Assembly: GCF_026262505.1 (NCBI RefSeq)
Contig: NC_067206.1
Location: 9,048,268-9,112,267 of the forward strand
Source of the DNA: Trichomonas vaginalis G3
Lineage: Eukaryota; Parabasalia; Trichomonadida; Trichomonadidae
Length of the DNA: 64,000 nt
Direction: 5' to 3'
The notes under the pieces: generated by a model
What the model saw: the letters and a program-made list of their open reading frames with translations, nothing else
Databases searched by the model: none
What the model was told of the DNA's origin: nothing
Made by a program: the position numbers and the translations under genes
Shown here: positions 50,360 through 60,447 of the stretch, one piece after another
Layout: every line of letters begins with the position of its first letter
Position numbering within the stretch: position 1 is the stretch's first letter

Positions 50360-51077
50360 CTAACAAACATGTTGTCTGACTGCTTGACGGTTAGGTTGGT
50401 ACCATTCGAACTTGACACTTGCAATTCCTTCAATTGCATTCAAAATGTCTGAGTCGGAGTCAACCATTTGTTCTCTCTTTGTAGTCTTGAAAGCGTCAAG
50501 AAGTTTTGCGGCTGTTGTGACATTGCCATTTGCATAGTATATATGACCGTCCAAATCTGTTATGGTTAGTCTGAGATTGTATCCTTTCTTATTTCCGTCT
50601 TGTATGGCAGCAAGTACACCCATGAAGCCTTCTTTGTTCTTTCCTTCGTCAAAGTTTACTGTAAAGGTTCGACCAGATGTAATTTGACTTCTAACTTCAC
50701 GATACTTCTCATATGCATATCTTGTTCTTTCCATGGGAGCATGTGCGTCTTCACCTTTTCCTTTTTTCCTTCTCAAAGGATGCAATTGTTCGTCATGTTT
50801 CCAGTAGAATCTGGCAAAGCCGTCGTGTCCTTCAACTTGAGGTTCACTAACATGAAAGGCATGTCATAAGACGTTCTTCTTCTAACCTCTCTAATCTGTT
50901 TGGATAATTGGCACGTGCTGTTTCCAAATCCATTTCGTAGCGAAGACCAGACAATTTGTCATAGACTTTTATGGGTCTTCCCTTCCTATATTTAAACTTC
51001 TTCGAAACTCTCCAACCATATCTTTCTAACTCTGCTTTTATTCTAGCAGACCTTCTGTCCATTCTATATGGGGGCAT
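50360..51077 (-). pseudogene. One or two small basic proteins (M2 only)
   Basis: The front part reads MPPYRMDRRSARIKAEL then RYGWRVSKKFKYRKGRP, and the back part has HPLRRKKGKGEDAHAP, EKYREVRSQITSGRTFTV and DLDGHIYYANGNV. They may be parts of one gene with about one break. Nothing comparable is in the M1 window at this place. Basic, perhaps DNA- or core-binding; family unknown. Confidence 0.4.
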
Positions 51078-51108
51078 TTTATAAAAATAAAAAAATATGT
51101 TTTTTTCT

Positions 51109-51688
51109 TTACTTTACATAACCGCCTGCTGCCATAAGTCTTTGACGCCAACCCATACCAGCTAATGAAGGTTGACTTGTTTAGTTTGAAACTAAACTTT
51201 GTTTTTGGTTTATCTTCAGTTTTTGGCTTCTTCTTCTATTGGTTTTTCGTCACTTTTCGGTTCCTCTGACTTTACCTCACTTGCAGGTATGGTTGTGTCG
51301 TCAACATCTTCGTAAATATCATATGCCATCTGTCTTTGTTTTCCTTTCAACTTTTTGTGTTTGTTGTAAAGTTTAGAATATTTCGACTCTAAGTCAATGA
51401 GATGTTCTATAATGAACTGTTGTCAGTGAAGTAAACTTTTCCATCTGTTGTCTCGAAAGCTCCTTCAGACTTCAATATTTTATTTGTGAGAGTCTGTTTC
51501 TTTTTTGAGATACTAGCCGTTCCATTTCTATGAAAAGTGACTTTATAGTTAGGGTTTGTATTTCCAGACCTGGCACTTTCTATTATTGAATTTTTCTCTT
51601 CATCTGTAAGTTCTTTGACAGGTTTTGACAATGGTTCTGAACTTTTTGTTTGTGGTGTCAAATCTACCGTTTCAACTTCTTCGGTCAT
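51109..51688 (-). pseudogene. Charged K/E/P-rich protein (M2)
   Basis: Counterpart of M1 2118-2698 with the same start MTEEVETVDL and leader. Broken, with about two breaks. Function unknown. Confidence 0.5.
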
Positions 51689-51707
51689 TTCATCTCAGTA
51701 AAAAATT

Positions 51708-51860
51708 TTAGTTTGGTTTGTTTTCAACTGGTTGTTGTTGTTTTTTAAGTCGGTCTAAAACTTCCTGAGGTATAGGAAGAACTTGACAAACACGTTGTGT
51801 AACTGCTGGAAGTCGACAAATCCATCTTGAACCCATTTGTCTCAATGCTGTATTGTTCAT
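51708..51860 (-). CDS. 50-residue basic protein (M2)
   Basis: Open frame equal in length to M1 1946-2098, start MNNTALRQMGSRWICRLPAV after TTTTTTACTGAGATGAA. Too short for usual gene finders, but kept in both copies. Confidence 0.55.
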   Translation of the reverse strand: MNNTALRQMGSRWICRLPAVTQRVCQVLPIPQEVLDRLKKQQQPVENKPN

Positions 51861-51878
51861 TTCATCTCAGTAAAAAAT

Positions 51879-52278
51879 TTACATTCCCCACGTTTGAGGC
51901 GGTTGAGGTTGGTTGTTGTTTACCCACTGTTGTGCATGGTTATATCCTCTGTTAAAGAATCTTTCACCTTGGTCCATATAGTGTCCTGCTTGGTTATAGT
52001 AGTCATTTGCTTTGTTATATAGTTTCCTGCTTGTCTTCCTACATTGTCCATCCATCCTTGAACTTTTCCTCTTGTTTCAGGATTTGGAATAAGATTTGTT
52101 GCATCTCGTGCTACATCCCAACCTTTCTGTACAGTTTGTATAATAGGTTGTGCTTTCTCTTTAAGTATACCTAATGTACTCAAAATCTTCCTTCCAACTC
52201 CAAATACACCTCTGGCTATTTTCCCACTGCGGGCAAAAATCTGGATGCAACTCCTGCTAATGCGCCAAATAAACCCAT
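51879..52278 (-). pseudogene. Small VI-like hydrophobic virion protein (M2)
   Basis: Counterpart of M1 1527-1927 with hydrophobic front MGLFGALAG and a Q/P-rich end (NNNQPQPPQTWGM). About two breaks. Start 18 bp from the divergent integrase start. Confidence 0.5.
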
Positions 52279-52295
52279 TTCTTATAGGTTAAAAA

Positions 52296-53254
52296 ATGAC
52301 GAATCCAAACAAGGACCCCTATGTTTCTAAAGCGACAAAGAAAGCACTCATGTAAAAATCTTTAGTTCAACACCAAATGCTTGGTTTATGGATATCTTGG
52401 AAAACATTCCGAGGTATAGAGAAGATGGACCACCATACTGGCTAATATTTGTCGGTCAAAACACAAGATACTGTGAAGCCATACCATTACAGTCCAAAAA
52501 TATTTTAGATATCTTAGCAGCTTTGACAATATTCGTTGACAAATACCATCCAACAAAACTGACATCTGACTGTGAAAGTTCTTTCAAATCAGATGATATT
52601 AAAAACTATCTGCGTTCAAAAAATGTAAACCAATATTTCATTGTCGACCAAAACCATTCTGCTCTTGGTGTCATTGACAGTTGTATAAAAATCTTAAGAG
52701 ACTTAAACCAACCACAAGGTGGTGAAGCAAATGAAATGTCATATGACGACAAATATAGACACTTCTCCATGGCAAAGATGAGACAAGTTTTAAATATTTA
52801 CAATAGCCGTAAACAAAAAGGTTTGGGAAACCATTCCCCCGAAGAAATGAAAAACAACCCTGACTTAGAGAAAGACTATATATTTAATAATTTAGTCAAA
52901 AGAGACAAACAAGAAAGAATGCCGGGCTTCAAACTTCAGAAAGGGTGACAAAGTAAAAATAGAAATACCTAAACGCGACCCATATGAAAATACTATTGAC
53001 TATGACAACAATGGGAACCGACAGGTACTCACATTCGTGTTCGTAAAAATAGAAGAAAGTATACAAGAGAATATTATGAAGTTTTAGGCAAACATGGCAA
53101 AATGTACAGACTGCAAGCAGAAGATAAAACTACTATTGTCAGACCTCGTTTCAAACTTGTCAAAGTTCAAGGTGGTATACTTTCAAAGACAGTTCCTAAC
53201 AAATATAAGACAACTCCTGACGAATATGCTAAAGAAGTTGAAAATGACGACTAA
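52296..53254 (+). pseudogene. Polinton DDE integrase (rve), M2
   Basis: Counterpart of M1 554-1510. WFMDIL, LTSDCESSF and NHSALGVIDSCIKIL form the catalytic frame; a conserved Polinton-type stretch YDDKYRHFSMAKMRQVL follows, then a basic C-terminal domain. Broken, with a few breaks. Tail to tail with the fibre gene, sharing the last bases. Confidence 0.8.
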
Positions 53255-54850
53255 GCAATTCTATACCATGCGTAAACTGTCATGTAAGGTGGCATGTAGT
53301 CTTTACTTTGTCCCGTTGTTTGTGTATATCCTGAAACGAAATGTGTATGGTTTCCTTCTCCCTGAGTGTCATCCCAGTAACAATTTATAGCAAACTTAAC
53401 GTCGTCTTTAACATCATATCCTTTACCTTTTGTCATTCCTGTCCAATCCCAATATCTATGCTTATGCCAACCTGCTTGAGATGTACTTAAATCTATGTAG
53501 TGACTGTGCGCAGGTAAATTTTCACCTGAAATCGTTTTACTTCCACCTGTTTCCTTTGAAGAGTTTGCACAATACAAAAACCTGTCGACTATTTGTTCCC
53601 ATGCACCAACACCAAACATTACTTGAGGACCTCTTGCTTCCATAGATGTATAAATAGAACCTACTGGGTTCATTAAATCAAACATATGAGATAATATAGG
53701 ATTGTCTCTTTTGAACTTAAAATATAGTGTAACTATTTCTGGTTTCTTCTGGTTTGTGTCAGAATATTTTTTATAATATAATCTTATGTTTTCGGGGTAG
53801 GTAAAATCTTGACTATAATATTTATTTTTGTCATCTATATAATAATATACTATTCTCGTTTTTTTCTATTGCATTATATCTTTTATATCTATAATATTCT
53901 AAATATAATGTTTGCTTTTTTGGGTCTACACGTGCGTCAACACCATAGTCATAATAATATGGTGCTGGAGCTGGGTTAGGCAATGTCATATCTGCCATTT
54001 CATAAACTCTTAAATATTTCTTTTGTTCGTCTCCATATAAGTTTAAGTAGTAGTTGTTGTCTAATGGAACTTTAACTTGTGTACCATCATTCTTTATATA
54101 GCCTACATACATTTCATTGTTATTTTTCGGAATGAGTTTATACCGTATACCATTTTTTAAGGAGTGTACAAACTCCCATCTAAAATATTTGTTTTCTTCA
54201 TTGACAGAAAAGTCACCAACAATAGTTTCAATATTTTTCGTTGTTCCTATCAAACTTTGGTATATTTCATTGACATATGTTTTATCTGCTTTCTTTTCAA
54301 GGCTAACGTTTAAGTCTGTTATTTCAGAAGATGTATGTGTATGTCCAACGTCACTTTTACTGTTTAAGGTTTCTTGTAAGTCTGTTATTTCAGATATAGA
54401 ATGTGTATGAGTCTTTTTAGAATATTCGTTTTCAGCTCTTGTCACTTCACTTGACATTTTATTGTCAACATATGTTTTGTCTGCTAGTTCAGGATGAGTA
54501 TGTTCTTTTGTTGCATAAGCATTGTTAGCTCTTTCTTCTTCTTTTGCTATTGCATCGTCTACATATTCTTTGTCAGCTTTGTTGTCAACATCTGCTTTCA
54601 AAAGAAGTTCATCTATAGGTTTCTCGTTTAAAGTTCTTTTTGTTGGATTTATACAGACAGTATGGTTCTTATTGTCTTGAAACAGAAACTCATCTGTCAT
54701 TGGGTTTAATGTCAGTTTTAAGTTTCCTTCTTTCAATGACTCAGATATCTTAGAATAGTTTGAAAAGTTTGTTGTGTTCTTATTTAGAGCTTGCAAAATG
54801 AGTTGTCGGTTGTGTTGTATTTCTCTCATAGACGCTGTTTCTTTCGACAT
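53251..54850 (-). pseudogene. Fibre protein with phage-like collar (M2)
   Basis: Start MSKETASMREIQHNRQLIL. The front half has fibre repeats of the KADKEYVDDAI / THTHSISEITDLQETLNSK type, as in phage tail fibres. Then comes a beta-rich middle, and at the end a collar-like domain (NPVGSIYTSM, WEQIVDRFLY, TGGSKTIS, NLPAHSHYID, MPPYMTVYAWYRIA) like T4 gp10/gp12-type proteins. Likely role is host attachment. It seems to have one or two breaks. Confidence 0.75.
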
Positions 54851-54868
54851 TTTTATTCTAGATAAAAT

Positions 54869-55717
54869 ATGCTTCCAATAGAAAAAGAAAATTCTAGAGT
54901 TGCTACAACTAAACCATTAGATGAACTTTTTACTAATGTCGGTCAAAAGTTTGAGACAGATACCGTAAAGCATGAAGGCTATCGTTTTGACTACCCATTA
55001 AGATGGTTAAGAGACCCATCCGTCACAAAAGCTATTGGCTTTCGTAGAATGAAGTTCATTTCAGAAGCCATACATGGTTTCCCATTTACGGTCGGTTTTG
55101 AAGTTCGATACTATAACAAAGAAAAACGTATGTATGAGAAATTTGAACAGGGAAAACTTTTACAAGTTAGTTTGCTTGTAAACTTAGAAACAACTCTTCA
55201 AGCTTTTCAAGAAAAAATAAACGATATCTATATTGAATATGCAAACCAGTATAACATTGACGAAGGAGAATACCATCTCGATATTATTTATGACAGGAAA
55301 AATGCAACTGTTAAAATCAATAGAATAGAAGACCTTGGAGAAGACGTTTATATTTCTACAAAATATAACAACTTGGCATGGTATAGATTTTTGAGGATGT
55401 TAAATCAGCCTGCAGAATATCCAGTACACCCGGACTTTTATGAAGTCGAAAACCCTAATGGAACATATGAAAATGTTTTCGACTCAGATGCTATTATAGT
55501 TCATGCTTCATTTTCTGGTGCACAAAACTCTTTTTTATGCTTGGCAAATGACTTTTACGAAAAACCTACAAAGCTATATGAACCGCCGAGTGGAAGTATT
55601 TCAGACTTTCAAGTATGGTTTACAACAGATGGAAGAAAGAGAATAGTTCCATTATACCATGCGTTTTACTTAGAACTTAGTCTCATATACAACTACTATC
55701 GAACGGTAAAAATATAA
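54869..55717 (+). CDS. Second 286-type protein (M2, 282 residues)
   Basis: Whole. EGYRFDYPLRWL, KAIGFRRMKF, then ASFSGAQNSFLCL, PPSGSISDFQVWFTTDG and RIVPLYHAFYLELSLIYNY. Clearly a paralogue of 49443-50303 in the same element but well diverged, so two related proteins were kept side by side. Divergent from the fibre gene, 18 bp between starts. Confidence 0.65.
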   Translation: MLPIEKENSRVATTKPLDELFTNVGQKFETDTVKHEGYRFDYPLRWLRDPSVTKAIGFRRMKFISEAIHGFPFTVGFEVRYYNKEKRMYEKFEQGKLLQVSLLVNLETTLQAFQEKINDIYIEYANQYNIDEGEYHLDIIYDRKNATVKINRIEDLGEDVYISTKYNNLAWYRFLRMLNQPAEYPVHPDFYEVENPNGTYENVFDSDAIIVHASFSGAQNSFLCLANDFYEKPTKLYEPPSGSISDFQVWFTTDGRKRIVPLYHAFYLELSLIYNYYRTVKI

Positions 55718-55720
55718 TTT

Positions 55721-55963
55721 TTAATACGGTTGAGGTGTTGGATTTGGTTGCCAACTTGACTGTGGTGCAGGTTCAGGCTGTTGTATAACAGGAGCTTGCT
55801 CTTCTGGTTCAGGGTCTTTAGGTATAATACCAACAAACTGACCTACCCTTTTACCAATATTTTTGACACCGTTCCAAATTCCTCTTCCGACAGATTTTAT
55901 TCCATTCCATATACCTCTTCCAACATTTCGAAAGAAGTTTCCTATTCTTCCAAAGAAACCCAT
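55721..55963 (-). CDS. 80-residue amphipathic membrane-active-like protein (M2)
   Basis: MGFFGRIGNFFRNVGRGIWN begins tandem amphipathic repeats (GRGIWNGIKSV, GRGIWNGVKNI), then a P/E/Q tail. Such G-x-x-x-W/F helices resemble lytic peptides used for membrane crossing by non-enveloped capsids, as in adenovirus VI. The role is inference. Confidence 0.6.
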   Translation of the reverse strand: MGFFGRIGNFFRNVGRGIWNGIKSVGRGIWNGVKNIGKRVGQFVGIIPKDPEPEEQAPVIQQPEPAPQSSWQPNPTPQPY

Positions 55964-55981
55964 TTTACTATATGTAAAAAT

Positions 55982-56344
55982 CTAATGTCCACCTAGTCTC
56001 TTACGTTTCCTGTTGAGTTCCATAGCATTCTTTAACTGGAGCTCATACATTCTGTTTCTCCTCTGGTAGAAAACATATTCTGGGTCAACTCCTGTGTTCG
56101 CGTCATCTGCATAAAGTTGTTTATATCCCACCTCAGGGTTTGTATAAAACTCTTTCCATCTCATATTTGCATACCATGGTGGCAAACCTAACGCAGCGTC
56201 ATTTGACATGGCAGTTTGCATTTGTACATCTGTTGGCACTTGACCATAGTTTGCCATTGCAGTTTGTATTCTAACTTCATTTGGAATATTCTCTGGGTTT
56301 GGTTGTCCAGGTTGCTGTGCATTCGCTAAGTTCTGTGCGTCCAT
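55982..56344 (-). CDS. 120-residue protein (M2)
   Basis: MDAQNLANAQQPGQPNPEN start. Two repeats VRIQTAMANYGQVPTD / VQMQTAMSNDAALG, then PPWYANMRWKEFYTNPEVGYKQLY and a basic end LNRKRKRLGG. Family unknown. Confidence 0.55.
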   Translation of the reverse strand: MDAQNLANAQQPGQPNPENIPNEVRIQTAMANYGQVPTDVQMQTAMSNDAALGLPPWYANMRWKEFYTNPEVGYKQLYADDANTGVDPEYVFYQRRNRMYELQLKNAMELNRKRKRLGGH

Positions 56345-56367
56345 TTAATATTAGATAAAAATATCTC

Positions 56368-56499
56368 TTACGAGTACATATACTGAACATTTGCAGGCAT
56401 TGGTTCATCTTCATATTCTCTGTACTTTTCTGCCACGTCAAAGAAATAAATGACACAATGGAAAAAACCTAAAACAAGTAGTCCTATTTCAAACCACAT
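56368..56499 (-). CDS. 43-residue single-pass membrane protein (M2)
   Basis: MWFEIGLLVLGFFHCVIYFF forms one membrane helix, followed by a charged tail (DVAEKYREYEDEP). The start overlaps the end of the methyltransferase gene by 16 bp in another frame, as in tightly packed virus genes. Function unknown. Confidence 0.5.
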   Translation of the reverse strand: MWFEIGLLVLGFFHCVIYFFDVAEKYREYEDEPMPANVQYMYS

Positions 56500-57302
56500 T
56501 TACTTACTAATAAAATTTCTTTGTTATGACACTTTCTCCGGTTTATAGGACCTCTCTCATATTCTATCTTGTCATATATAAACTCATAGTCATGTATGTC
56601 CTCTAACCATCTCATAACGGTTTCCAAACCACTTTTATCGGATGTAAAGTAAAAGCATGGATGGTTATGTAAAACGTCTAAAGTTTCTAAAGAGTCTCTC
56701 AAAGTCCAGTCTACTTGGTATTGAAAATCCCATGTGTTATAGAACGGCGGGTCCACTATAAAGAAAACATTTTCCTTGTCTTTATATTTTTCATACAACT
56801 CTGTCCAATGACATCTCACAAACTCTATACCCTCAATATATTTTTCTATGTCCTCTTTGAAAACATTTGTATAGTTAAGATATAAAACTTTTGACATAAG
56901 TGTTTCAATGTCATGAACTCTTATAGAACCACTATATAATAGTCTAGCAGATATACTATCCCAGTCTATATATTCTGCTTTTTTCAAAACCTCTCTCACA
57001 ATATTTTTCTTATCTAATGGTATACGTTCCATCTTACCTATAGGTATCTTTTCTTTTAACTCTTTCAATATATTGTTTGTGTCTGGTATATGTTTGAGAC
57101 GGTCCATATAGTTGTCGAAGTCATTGCATATAATCTTTGAGTCTGGGAATATTGTATGGCACAAATGGGATATATAGAAACTTCCACCGAACAAATCTAC
57201 AAATGTTAGACCATTCGGTAGTTTCTTAAGTTCTCTCAATATAATATCTTTACATTTACTCTTATTTCCAAAGAACGGTAACGGTGGTTTTGTAAAATTC
57301 AT
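56484..57302 (-). CDS. Dam-like N6-adenine DNA methyltransferase (M2)
   Basis: 272 residues, whole. It has the D12-class order: KPPLPFFGNKSK (binding loop, F-x-G-x-K), VDLFGGSFYISH (AdoMet site), and FFIVDPPFYNT (DPPF catalytic motif in place of DPPY). It would methylate adenine in GATC-like or other sites using S-adenosylmethionine. Polinton-borne methyltransferases of this kind are known in T. vaginalis, which has abundant 6mA. It is the outermost gene at this end. Confidence 0.85.
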   Translation of the reverse strand: MNFTKPPLPFFGNKSKCKDIILRELKKLPNGLTFVDLFGGSFYISHLCHTIFPDSKIICNDFDNYMDRLKHIPDTNNILKELKEKIPIGKMERIPLDKKNIVREVLKKAEYIDWDSISARLLYSGSIRVHDIETLMSKVLYLNYTNVFKEDIEKYIEGIEFVRCHWTELYEKYKDKENVFFIVDPPFYNTWDFQYQVDWTLRDSLETLDVLHNHPCFYFTSDKSGLETVMRWLEDIHDYEFIYDKIEYERGPINRRKCHNKEILLVSKCGLK

Positions 57303-58372
57303 TTATATATAATAATAAAAATGTTTTTTTCCTGAAAAGTGACAGAAAAGTGACAAAACATTTACGATGAAATCATGACAAAACATTTACGAAGAAATCA
57401 TGAGTTTTCTACCCTCTTGAATTTTCATGAAATTTACACCAAAAATATATTTTAGGTGAAGAGGTGAGATTTCACCTCTTTTTTCACCTCTTTTTTCACC
57501 TCATGAATTTTCATGAATTTCTTCGTAAAGACTTTGTTAAGACTTCTTCATCTAATTTCTCATGAACTTTCTTGTCTATGTTTTGTCAAGATTTCATCGT
57601 AAAGACTTTGTTGAGATTTCTTCGTAAATGACCCTAGTAGTATATTTTTGGTGTAAATTTCATGAAAATTCAAGAGGGTGAAAAATTAGGTGAAAAAACA
57701 GGTGAAATCTACCTCTTCACCTAAACATTATTTTTGGTGTAAATTTCATGAAAATTCAAGAGGGTGAAAAATTAGGTGAAAAAACAGGTGAAATCTCACC
57801 TCTTCACCTAAACATTATTTTTGGTGTAAAATTCTGAGTAAAATGACAGATGGAACACATACTTTTTCAGTAAGTACATATGGGGTAGAAAAGAGGGTAG
57901 AAAACGGGGTAGATATACCCTTCTACCCTAAAATATATTTTTGTCTGATTTACGCTCATTACGATGAAGTCTTGACAAAGTCTTTACGATGAAATCTTGA
58001 CAAAGTCTTTACGATGAAGTTTTGACAAAGTCTTTACGATGAAATCTTGACAAAGTCTTTACGATGAAGTTTTGACAAAGTCTTTACGATGAAATCTTGA
58101 CAAAGTCTTTACGATGAAATCTTGACAAAGTCTTTACGATGAAATCTTGACAAAGTCTTTACGATGAAATTCATGAAAATTCAAGAGGTGAAAAATGAGG
58201 TGAAAAAACAGGTGAAATCTCACCTCTTCACCTAAAATATATTTTTATTGAATTCTGTATAATATTCTGAGTAATATGACAGATGTTTATATAACACTTT
58301 CTCCGGTTTATAGGACCTCTCTCATATTCTATCTTGTCATATCAAAACTCATAGTCATGTTTGTCCTCTAAG
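57303..58372. repeat. Subterminal repeats, right end of M2
   Basis: No gene. Hairpin arrays of GGTGA and GGTAGA types (about 57455-57510, 57672-57725, 57745-57812, 57882-57932, 58185-58235), about eight tandem copies of a 25-bp word GATGAAATCTTGACAAAGTC-TTTAC (57965-58165), and a second scrap of the methyltransferase 3' end (about 58285-58368). Confidence 0.75.
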
Positions 58373-58435
58373 ACTTCATTTATACTAAACATCTTCAGGG
58401 CTAGAAGGCACGAAGTGCCTGGAAGCCCCACTACC
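58373..58435. repeat. M2 right terminal inverted repeat (63 bp)
   Basis: Complement of 33931-33993; followed by poly-T to 58461 and the TATATT duplication at 58462-58467. Confidence 0.9.
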
Positions 58436-58572
58436 TTTTTTTTTTTTTTTTTTTTTTTTTTTATATTAAAAATATATTCGGTTAATGATATTATCTTATA
58501 ATTTGTAAATAAATCTAGTAATAAAATAACTTTAATAGTTGGTGTCACTTTTTCGAAAATTCTGGTTTTTTC

Positions 58573-58651
58573 GCATATAATATAATTTTATGTCATAAAG
58601 TTTACAAATTTTAGATGGACCACAGTGAGAATGTGAGTGGTTAATTTAAAG
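58573..58651. repeat. 79-bp direct repeat, right of X2
   Basis: Exact copy of 32506-32584. Confidence 0.8.
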
Positions 58652-58823
58652 GTGGTCTGATAAAGATATCGAAGCTTACTCAACACAGCATGAAGCAGTT
58701 TCTAATACACAATCTTACTAGTGGTGTTTCGGTCGCCAGCGCTCTCATAGGGGTGCTGATTTCAAAAACCACTACTTCAAATTATTCAACAATACTCAAT
58801 GCAGCATGAAGCAGCTACTACTG

Positions 58824-58903
58824 CTGTATCTTACTGGTAGTGTTTTGGTCGTTGGCTCTTGCACAGTCTCTCAGATTTTCAAATTTTTTTTTCAACACTA
58901 TCT
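58824..58903. repeat. 80-bp direct repeat, left of X4
   Basis: Identical to 60282-60361; satellite sequence of X3 repeated on both sides of X4. Confidence 0.8.
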
Positions 58904-60281
58904 GAAAAAACCAGAATTTTCGAAAAAGTGACACCAACTATTAAAGTTATTTTATTACTAGATTTATTTACAAATTATAAGATAATATCATTAACCGAAT
59001 ATATTTTTAATATAAATAAAAAACTTTTTTTATACAAAAAATTACAATCAATCGATAAATATTATAAAACATTTATTCCAAAAAGATTAAGTAATAGGTG
59101 GGATCCTGCATAAAATATAATTTTATGTCATAAAGTTTACAAATTTTAGATGGACCACAGTGAGAATGTGAGTGGTTAATTTAAAGGTGGTCTGATAAAG
59201 ATATCGAAGCTTACTCAACACAGCATGAAGCAGTTTCTAATACACAATCTTACTAGTGGTGTTTCGGTCGCCAGCGCTCTCATAGGGGTGCTGATTTCAA
59301 AAACCACTACTTCAAATTATTCAACAATACTCAATGCAGCATGAAGCAGCTACTACTGCTGTATCTTACTGGTAGTGTTTTGGTCGTTGGCTCTTGCACA
59401 GTCTCTCAGATTTTCAATTTTTTTTTCAACACTATCTTGTTTCGCTCTCAGAAAGCTATCCTACAAAGACATCGAAGCTTACTCAACACAGCATGAAGCA
59501 GTTTCTAATACACAATCTTACTAGTTGTGTTTCGGTCGCCAGCGCTCTCATAGGGGTGCACCGAAATTCAATTGTTAATGATATCAATTCACAAATTGGA
59601 ATCGAAGATCAGTATGAAATTTAAAATATAAATAAATTTAATTATATTATTTTAATTTTTTTAAATAAATATACATATATAAATATATACATATATAAAT
59701 ATATACATATATAAATATATACATATATAAATATATACATATATAAATATATACATATATAAATATATACATATATAAATATATACATATATAATATATA
59801 CATATATAAATATATACATATATAAATATATACATATATAAATATATACATATATAAATATATACATATATACATATATAAATATATACATATATAAATA
59901 TATACATATATAAATATATACATAATAAATATATACATATATAAATATATACATATATAAATATATACATATATAAATATATACATATATAAATATATAC
60001 ATATATAAATATATACATATATAAATATATACATATATAAATATATACATATATAAATATATACATATATAAATATACATATATAAATATATACATATAT
60101 AAATATATACATATATAAATATATACATATATAAATATATACATATATAAATATATACATATATAAATATATACATATATAAATATACATATATAAATAT
60201 ATAAATAACAAAATACAATCAAAAAATAGTGTTTGGAAATTTAAGGTTAAGTGTCACTTTTTCGTAAATTCTACCACACTC
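58904..60281 (+). mobile_element. X4: family X element (1,378 bp)
   Basis: Same ends as X1 and the same order inside: P block, about 1.4 satellite units, the ~70-bp ORF-tail remnant (59569-59625), 16-bp AT microsatellite (59665-60195), right end. Flanked by an exact 80-bp direct repeat. Inserted in the satellite of X3. Confidence 0.75.
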
Positions 60282-60361
60282 CTGTATCTTACTGGTAGTG
60301 TTTTGGTCGTTGGCTCTTGCACAGTCTCTCAGATTTTCAAATTTTTTTTTCAACACTATCT
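60282..60361. repeat. 80-bp direct repeat, right of X4
   Basis: Exact copy of 58824-58903. Confidence 0.8.
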
Positions 60362-60447
60362 TGTTTCGCTCTCAGAAAGCTATCCTACAAAGACATCGAA
60401 GCTTACTCAACACAGCATGAAGCAGTTTCTAATACACAATCTTACTA

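Larger units (their letters stand above)
33911..58461. mobile_element. M2: complete type A Polinton (24.5 kb)
   Basis: Both ends are present: A20 then a 63-bp terminal repeat (33931-33993), and the inverse (58373-58435) then 26 T. A TATATT target duplication flanks it. It carries capsid, penton-like, ATPase, integrase, fibre, methyltransferase, HNH and KilA-N genes in the M1 order reversed. No DNA polymerase or helicase was seen. Broken, with roughly ten breaks, yet the clean target duplication and closeness to M1 point to a recent insertion. Confidence 0.9.
32585..58572 (-). mobile_element. X2: family X element, reversed, holding M2
   Basis: Begins GAGTGTGGTAGAATTTACG at 32585 and ends with the complement of GAAAAAACCAGAATTTTCG at 58572. 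Without M2 it is about 1.43 kb: AT microsatellite (32660-32955), a short unique piece (AATACATCAAACTAGTTTTAG), satellite units, and the P block. Flanked by a 79-bp direct repeat. M2 is inserted in its P block with TATATT on each side. Confidence 0.75.

Noticed and set aside
32585-58572. M2 plus flanks as one large inverted-repeat element
   Set aside because: M2 has its own end repeats and a TATATT duplication; the outer satellites belong to X2 and X3.
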